Shown here one piece after another: positions 62,601-64,000 of a stretch of DNA of 64,000 bases; position 1 is the first letter of the stretch, and every line of letters begins with the position of its first letter. Source of the DNA: JABGPL01 sp964387885 (lineage in GTDB: Bacteria > Electryoneota > AABM5-125-24 > Hatepunaeales > Hatepunaeaceae); the NCBI GenBank assembly GCA_964387885.1, contig CAYLYZ010000015.1, forward strand, positions 7,514 through 71,513, read 5' to 3'. The position numbers and the translations under genes were made by a program. The notes beneath the pieces were generated by a model. It had not been told where the DNA came from. It saw only the letters and a list, made by a program, of their open reading frames with translations, and did not search any database.

Positions 62601-63543
62601 TCCAATTCCGGACATTGAAGTTCCTGAAGACACAGCGGCTGTCCAACTTGCGGTTCTTGATGATGTTTTCATCGATCCTGAAGATCCTGATAATCCGATT
62701 CAGGTTTACGAGATAGAAGGAGCTCCTGATGAGATATTCCTCAGCATTGACGAAAATCGCATCCTCTGGTTGGATTCACTCCAGGCGAACTACAACAATA
62801 ATGGTGTTGAGATATCAATTGTAGCAACCGAAAACGGTGGACAGCTTCAGGAAGCAGATTTGTTCATCCTCACGGTAGCCCCGGTGAATGATCGTCCGGG
62901 TGTGTTTAGTCTGGTAGCCCCGGAAGATGGCTTCGCGGTTAACCGAGGTAACTACGACGTAAGTTTCGAATGGGAAGAACCGGAAAACGTCGATGGTGAT
63001 GAATTCTTCTATGATCTTTATCTGAATGCACAGTTTGAAGACCGGAATGATACCGTCTTAGTGGACGGAATCCGGTTGACTAACTATGAAATTCGGGACC
63101 TTGAAGAACGACTGATCGAAAACGGCATCTTCAGTCATTTGGATGTGAGAGTCGATGTCACCTGGTGGGTTGTTGCAACTGACAGTGACAACGAACCGCT
63201 TTCAACTGAGTCGAGTGAACGCTGGGTAATAGACCTTCAGGTTCCATTAACCGTTCCTGATCCAAATGATATTATTCCTACGGAGTTCAGTCTTAGACCT
63301 GTTTACCCGAATCCATTCAATCCGTCCGCTAAAGTAATGTTTGACTTGCCGAGGATTGCAGATGTAAAACTCTCCGTCTGGGATCTTGCAGGACGTAAGA
63401 TAACCAACCTTACCGAAGGCAGGTTACCGGTCGGTCGTCATACAATAGAATGGAACGCAAACGGTTCACCTGCTGGTCTGTACATATTCGTGCTCGAAAC
63501 AGACAAGCGGAGGTTTATGACAAAAGGAGCACTGGTTAGGTAA
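47659..63543 (+). CDS. Giant modular surface protein: 15 NMSI modules, 25 ASH-type domains, cadherin-like region, sorting domain
   Basis: A GTG start with AGGAGG six bases before opens an unbroken 5294-codon frame. After a signal peptide (LEVSLSIFVIVLAVTPGVMA) two domain types alternate. Type A (15 copies, about 115 residues) reads DxNMSILVMEALLNGESLVE, DEIGVFTPxGLCAG, AAWGAEQGQENGF, LNFRxWD, ANGFLVVNLSAEG. Type B (25 copies, about 105 residues) is an ASH/choice-of-anchor-D beta domain: DPxAIDFGDVEVG, TIGNNGDENLVV, VTFTPEA, SNDPDN. The order is A A BB A BB A BB A BB A BB A BB A B, then A BB A B twice, then A BB A BB A BB. From about 61200 come cadherin/Ig-like domains, then VYPNPFNPSAKVMFDLPRIA to KGALVR, a type IX sorting domain. 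It is extremely rich in Asp and Glu. A surface fibre, adhesin or matrix protein is likely. Confidence 0.93.
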   Translation: MKKSILEVSLSIFVIVLAVTPGVMAQEHFDWAQTDANMSVLITGATIDDESVVQNDEIGIFTPNGLCAGGAVVPEDFPDEPMGSAAFGAEQGQNNGFQAEDDLNFRIWDHEENLEVIADFQVENDAEPIYVTNGFIVLSLSAERPGAHFEWRVTDTNMSILIMGAEIAGESLTEGDEIGAFTEDGLCAGGGVVPGNFPDDPMGVAVFGSEPEQDNGFQANEAIEFRLWDHVVGAEVAAEMNVIRGEPNYVTNGLLILSLEADAPPAIVLSEDAHDFGVVNIGESDDWAFTISSEGDQDLVITSIESTVNYFSVDFEDELTLAPDESEEFVVTFAPEAEGDLEGAIRIFSNDPNDGIISISLTGAGYRVIPPTIVLSVEGLEFRNIPVGMEESGEMTITNEGDELLVIEGIVIDNESFSSDIENQVELERDQSIEVTFTFHPQESGDFDLLAIIQCNDPENEEAGFRLIGTGFVAGEDHHFDFVETGNSKSIIVTEALLDGEPLIVNDEIGVFTPDGLCAGSDFVTEEGIGISAWGAEQGQDNGFQNGEVMTFVYYAHEIDQEFLAIAEVVEGDLVWEADALAIITLSGLSVPPDIFIEQNEHDFGVVRVGLSSEWTFAIDNSAQGDLLITNVEVEGEYYDVDFQDMVVIEFENSHEFTVTFTPEDEGEFNTTLRVTSNDPDEHVLEISILGGGVIITPPTIELSSYLLDFERVFIDEVAELPLRITNLGDEPLFIEAIDLEEGAFDIDFRRRIEIPGEEFVDLTVTFEPEEADDYVGEMVVRSNDQDNGELAVTLWGSGFDPEQDHFEWEQTDSNLSILILAATLNGDPLEENDEVGVFNEAGLCSGGGEVPVNFPDEPMGIAAFGAEQDMENGFVANEPIAFRIWDFSADFEVEAEAEGVNGEVIFVANGFLVVNLSAEGQQGGDRPIISLPVEDYDFGEVRPGSSTDWEFYVQNSGRENLIVTGIEVEGDRFSANFEEEVELEFGQRQAYTVNFSPEDVGEYEGVVHITSNDPVNEVVDITLAGLCEEAPLPPAISVDPGALDFGRAVVGEQLSLPVTISNEGEEPLIIEGIDVPDENFSSNFENEFEIAEGEAADVQFIFEPNESGELEAIGTIRSNDPENGEVQVALAGLGFIPGEVPHYEFAENELNMSILITGATLDGELLVRWDEVAVFTPADLCAGGGFIPEDFPDQALGIAAWGAEQGEENGFQVGENIEFRVWDHMAEVEAIADITVINGVAPVYQANGFLVVELEAHSRATPNMEIDDEPHDFGVVAVGEVAEWNVEIRNTGEADLIIGEMVTDGAYFTVNFEEEAVVEPDAQIEFVVTFAPEEEGVFEGTLWMATNDPDYNVLEIQLIGRTFEPQEQQAIIVVEPDELAFGRVIVNEERTLALTISNEGDDILVVDAVDIDNEVFTSDFEGEFEVEPGANTQLNVTFTPDDGIDYQGNLVIGSNDPDNEAFAVQLTGSGVIPGEDRHFRFPRTDANMSILVMEALLNGESLVENDEIGVFTPDGVCAGGSVITPEFPDEPVGIAAWGAEQGQNNGFEPGEPLAFRVWDFDADFEVEAEFQVRNGVDPEYVANGFLVIEMTAEGEPEPRPDIFLPEDSHDFGVVPVGESGEWNMTIENHGEGDLIILDMDIVGRHFSVDFDEEVIIAAENGSEFTLGFTPEEDGVFEATLQITSNDPQDDLLEVTLTGRTEEPGGAPVIIVEPAELNFGRVIVDDAGVRNLTITNEGEEDLVIDAMDLEEGAFSVDFEAQIQVAGGESVEIPVVFEPVAREEYAADLTIHSNDPENPDIIVALSGTGFVPGEDVFYEFARTDANMSILVMEAILNGESLVENDEIGVFTPGGLCAGGSVIPAEFPDEAVGVAAWGAEQGQENGFAVGDEITFHVYDLDTGLEGEAAFEVINGVEPVYQANGFMVVTISAELEAEPEPAIEVNADAHDFGEVEIGDAAEWMLVVSSVGDADLVIEDIMIEGDFFLVEFGEDVILAPDESAEFAIVFAPEAEGEFNARLTISSNAGQVDIALSGQTPMEPVPPAIIVDPEAIDFGDVELGNARNRLVTISNNGEQPLTVDAINLDEGAFSVDFNDPIEIEGGGAVEITVTFAPEELGDFDANMAINSNDPDNDVVIVALTGSGVEAGQDFVWEFERTDVNMSILVMEALLNGESLVEGDRIGVFTPAGLCGGFSEVPAGFPDDAIGVAAWGAEQGQENGFQIGEDLNFRVWDVDADIDVAADAEVINGVEPVFAANGFLVVNLNAEGEQELDPPAIVVDPQAIDFGDVEVGRNRSIEVTIGNNGDENLVVEAVDLEEGVFAVDFNEAIEIEGGAAVVLAVTFTPEAVEDFAAEMTIRSNDPDNGAVVVALVGTGIEEGQRFDWDFERTDVNMSILVMEALLNGESLVEGDFIGVFTPAGLCAGNSEVPAGFPDEAIGVAAWGAEQGQENGFQIGEDLNFRVWDVDADIDVAADAQVINGVEPVFAANGFLVVNLSAEGEVEPEPDIVVEEDAHDFGEVAIGDAAEWQMNVANAGDADLMINAMVIDGDYFTVNFGEEIAIAPGEASEFTVIFSPEEEGEFAATLTIQSNDGNVDVALSGRTPEQQVDPPMIVLDPEALEFGRVAVDGDRSLAVTITNGGDELLVIDAIDLEEGVFNADFNDPIEIEGGQAFELVVTFAPIAAEDYAADMTINSNDPENDAVVLPLAGTGFIPGEEPHFVFDITDVNMSMLVTEALLNDETLVEGDEIGAFTNGGLCAGGSIVPAVFPDEPMGVAGWGAEQGQENGFVAGEDLNFRFWDFEAEAEFEAEIVQVVNGIEPVFVGNGFIVLRLAAEGEVELDPPAIVVDPQALDFGDVELDDDRSLEVTIGNNGDEILVVDAVDLEDGVFVVDFNEAIEVEGGAAVVLTVTFTPEAVEDYAADMTIRSNDPDNDAVVVALAGSGVEEGQEEFIWEFDRTDVNMSILVMEALLNGESLVEGNRVGVFTPAGLCGGFSDVGPNFPDEALGVAAWGAEQGQENGFQPEEELNFRLWDGDAGLDVAADVEVINGVEPVFIGNGFLVVNLSAEGDVEPEPDIVVEEDAHDFGEVAIGDAAEWQMNVANAGDADLMINAMVIDGDYFTVNFGEEIAIAPGEASEFTVTFSPEEEGEFVATLTIQSNDGNVDVALSGNTPEQQVDPPTIVLDPEALDFGRVAVEDDRSLAVTITNGGDELLIIDAIDLEEGVFTVDFNDPIEIEGGQAFELVVTFAPEAAEDYAADMTINSNDPENGAVVVPLAGTGFIPGEEPHFQFDITDINMSMLITEALLNDESLVEGDEIGAFTNAGLCAGGSIVPAVFPDEPMGVAGWGAEQGQENGFQANEDLNFRFWDFEAEEEFEAEIVQVVNGIEPRFQGNGFIVLRLAAEGEIDPDPPIIDVDPQAIDFGVVEIGDDVSREITIGNNGDEMLVVDAIDLAEGVFTVNFNDPIEIEGGDAAQIVVTFTPEAEEDYAADMTINSNDPENDAVIVALAGSGVEAGQEFLWEFERTDVNMSILVMEALLNDESLVEGDRVGVFTQAGLCAGFSDVEADFPDEALGLAAWGAEQGQENGFQIGEDLNFRLWDQDADLDVAADVQVINGVEPIFAANGFLVVNLSGAGQVEPEPEIVVEDAHEFGEVEIGDNAVWQMNVANAGDADLVIDTMIIEGDHFTVDFDEEVIIAAGDESEFTITFAPEEEGEFAATLTIQSNDGDIEVALSGSTPMEPDEPPMIALDPEALEFGRVAVDGDRTLELMITNGGDELLVIDAVDLEEGVFTVDFNDPIPIEGGQAFGLEVTFAPDAAEDFAADMTIHSNDPDNDAVVVPLAGTGFVPGEDPHFVFDITDVNMSVLITEALLGGESLIANDEVGLFTNDGLCAGGGPVPEEFPDEMMGIAAWGAEQGQGNGFEVGEDLNFRFWDLDAELEIEADITEVVNGVNPVFAANGFILVRLAAEVEPEPDIFIEDDAHHFGRVNVGEEAEWLLNINNNGEADLVINAMEIEGQYFTVNFDQEVILQPNQGRGFMTTFAPEEEGFFEATLTITSNDPDEGVIEFMLTGTTLEEDQPPVIVVSDEDLNFGQVFLGQERNLELTISNDGDEFLMIDAIDLGNEVFSTDFQNVLEVPGGESGVLTVTFTPDERGLVEADMTIHSNDPDNDAVVVGLAGFGFDPEEDRHFEFGITDVNMSILITEATLNEESLVENDEVGLFTNAGLCAGGDRVPANFPDEPMGTAAWGAEQGQENGFAAEEELNFRFWDHAADYEVVVEEVIVINGVDPVFNGNGFMVCELHAVGAPDVEVSDLDHDFGPVLIGSSVDWNFTITNTGFGDLIIPAMEAEGLGFSVDFEDEVTIATGESSEFTITFAPEEVMGYEGTVTITTNVEGNEEIVIDLTGSGTEDREPEITLERDRLNFGVLAVGDNRMLELIGENTGNGVLEIAQLEIAGDGFSIEVEELQVDPHQEFIIEVTFTPEEVQVYNGSLTIFSNDPDNGEVVVALTGEGIDIGENEPPEVVNPIDDVARDEDEGAFDIVDLDDVFMDPDDDNLEFSFEVQDDDNLGLAIDGNNVLSMNPVEHYFNADGLEVTIIADDGQGQAAFVMQLGNPQYRNVGRGIDFRSRSMRSIYNAPYDPYRDDTAEDMFTVTVRPINDAPVWVDYPEELVQENVGDVVFFFLGAEDPDQLFGGEDQLTIRWGDDDGLIDREADLTDNEDNTADFDWATGADDAGRYNPTFIVEDEAGLTDEVEVEILVFTSNPIIHVPTENPEFVVDPNPNENEELVLQFIADDMDNDPEELRWAVGNNDLPDGWEFDDHQDGEAEFAWTPTFDDQGVYSAVFIVRDPQDNTDAITVTFNVIHVPRLVLVIDPDGVSDGDFWATNQDEGDLLDITIGSLNPDGNDIFWNDGAQDAALADWPGDPVINRDNGNLRRLQWTPPFDAANDDPYEVLFSIQSEAGEDELLVQITVIDHNPQPRIVNPIPDIEVPEDTAAVQLAVLDDVFIDPEDPDNPIQVYEIEGAPDEIFLSIDENRILWLDSLQANYNNNGVEISIVATENGGQLQEADLFILTVAPVNDRPGVFSLVAPEDGFAVNRGNYDVSFEWEEPENVDGDEFFYDLYLNAQFEDRNDTVLVDGIRLTNYEIRDLEERLIENGIFSHLDVRVDVTWWVVATDSDNEPLSTESSERWVIDLQVPLTVPDPNDIIPTEFSLRPVYPNPFNPSAKVMFDLPRIADVKLSVWDLAGRKITNLTEGRLPVGRHTIEWNANGSPAGLYIFVLETDKRRFMTKGALVR
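54790..59880 (+). repeat. 1.7-kb super-repeat inside the giant gene
   Basis: The block A-B-B-A-B starts near 54790, recurs near 56497 and again near 58198, a period of about 1.70 kb; the third block ends A-BB instead of A-B. The first two blocks are nearly identical in DNA over long stretches (for example from about 55170 and 56884, GAAGATGCTCACGACTTCGG and GGTCATCGATGGAGATTACT shared). This indicates recent duplication. Assemblers may collapse this region. Confidence 0.85.
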
Positions 63544-63570
63544 AACCACGCTTGCAGTGGTGATAAGAGG

Positions 63571-63606
63571 CGACGGCGTAGTTTATTCTATGCCGTCGTT
63601 TTTTTT
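63571..63606 (+). terminator. Rho-independent terminator of the giant gene
   Basis: CGACGGCGTA at 63571-63580 pairs with TGCCGTCG at 63591-63598 around a GTTTATTCTA loop and is followed by eight T. It lies 28 bases after the stop codon. Confidence 0.92.
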
Positions 63607-64000
63607 GTCTTTGCGAACGAAGTGAAGCAATCTTTCAACTACCCAGTGAAATTCACAAGTGCCTGTCATTCCTGCGAACGCAGGAATCCAGAGGAGTATA
63701 ATATCTGGAGGATTCATTAATTTTTTACAATGTCATAACTTCATACTCTTTTTAAAAGCAATTGCTTTTTTTCGCGTAGGGGCTGATTTATCAAGCCCTC
63801 CTAGTTCACTAAGATAATAGGGCTCAATAAATTGGCCCCTACGCGAAATCACTTCTAAGCAGTGTTGTAAAAAAACAATTTGTATTCCACTATTTCTTGA
63901 AAGAAATAGATCCATCGCATGTTTTCTGGATTCTGGCGTCCGCCAGAATGGGCATATTAATCACAGATGTGTGCTGTGAGATTTGTTAAGCCCTTTCCCT
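63607..64000. other. Gene-free 3' region made of nested repeats
   Basis: It starts with one arm of the GTCTTCGCGA family (GTCTTTGCGAACGAAGTGAA, 63607). Then come CATTCCTGCGAACGCAGGAATC (63668-63689), the GTAGGGGC element (63773-63845) and ATTCTGGCG-TC-CGCCAGAAT (63931-63950). The sequences next to the second and last palindromes (GGAATCCAGA and TCTGGATTCT) are inverted copies, so the GTAGGGGC element may sit inside an older element. No gene seen. Confidence 0.55.
63773..63845. repeat. GTAGGGGC palindromic element, copy 3
   Basis: Perfect inverted termini CGCGTAGGGGC and GCCCCTACGCG; inner arms GGCTGATTTATCAAGCCC and GGGCTCAATAAATTGGCCC are also inverted. It belongs to the family at 13264 and 14861. 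Confidence 0.88.

Noticed and set aside
37007..63543. Type IX secretion machinery genes near the sorting-domain proteins
   Set aside because: I looked for PorU/V, GldKLMN or SprA-like sequences and saw none; only cargo-type proteins are present, so the machinery is assumed to be elsewhere.
1..64000. tRNA, rRNA or riboswitch genes
   Set aside because: I found no tRNA-like CCA/TTCGA patterns with cloverleaf arms, no rRNA segments and no recognisable riboswitch core; only an RNA-folding search could exclude small RNAs.

Overview
The window looks like chromosome from an uncultured bacterium of the Fibrobacteres-Chlorobi-Bacteroidetes (FCB) superphylum or a related candidate phylum. The main evidence is five large secreted proteins that end in a type IX secretion (Por) style C-terminal sorting domain with the motif xPNPFN, followed by a roughly 70-residue beta domain ending in (K)(A/G)(I/L)LLR or similar. 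Lipoproteins, a LruC-type protein, ferredoxin-dependent oxo-acid metabolism, butyrate kinase, rubrerythrin-like and Bcp proteins suggest an anaerobic or microaerophilic life. The exact phylum cannot be fixed from sequence reading alone.

Layout. 1-4.4 kb: end of a propeller protein, a CPA2 antiporter, the vitamin B6 pair pdxST and an eRF1-like protein closed by a clear terminator. 4.4-9.2 kb: an accessory patch with palindromic repeats, a NACHT-HEAT NTPase (candidate defence protein) and a REP-associated transposase (RAYT) that carries in-frame copies of its own 69-bp REP unit. 9.2-13.2 kb: a sulfur operon (SQR, DUF1641, TusE/DsrC-like, DsrE2-like) divergent from a LysR regulator. 13.5-17.9 kb: a MarR regulator with outer-membrane protein, rarA, a MerR regulator and a DMT transporter. 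18.1-27.9 kb: one minus-strand cluster buk, iorA, SDR, LruC lipoprotein, iorB, peptide-type binding lipoprotein, plus a membrane protein. 28.1-31 kb: a second RAYT among five copies of a 29-bp palindrome, with two damaged secreted-protein genes whose signal peptides are encoded by the palindrome. 31-47.4 kb: secreted sorting-domain proteins (including one with a caspase/legumain-like Cys-His pair), an orphan Mla-type ATPase, a glycosyltransferase, a toxin-antitoxin pair, Bcp and a ferritin-like protein. 47.7-63.5 kb: one open reading frame of 5294 codons built from 15 copies of an unnamed module and 25 ASH-type beta domains, ending in a sorting domain and followed by a strong terminator.

The most unusual features are the relationships between repeats and genes. 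Palindromic elements supply the stop codon of several genes (TAG from GTAGG ends, TAA from AATTAA ends). One palindrome encodes the core of signal peptides. One RAYT has expanded by in-frame REP units. The giant protein shares its unnamed module with two other secreted proteins in the window, which suggests a lineage-specific extracellular module.
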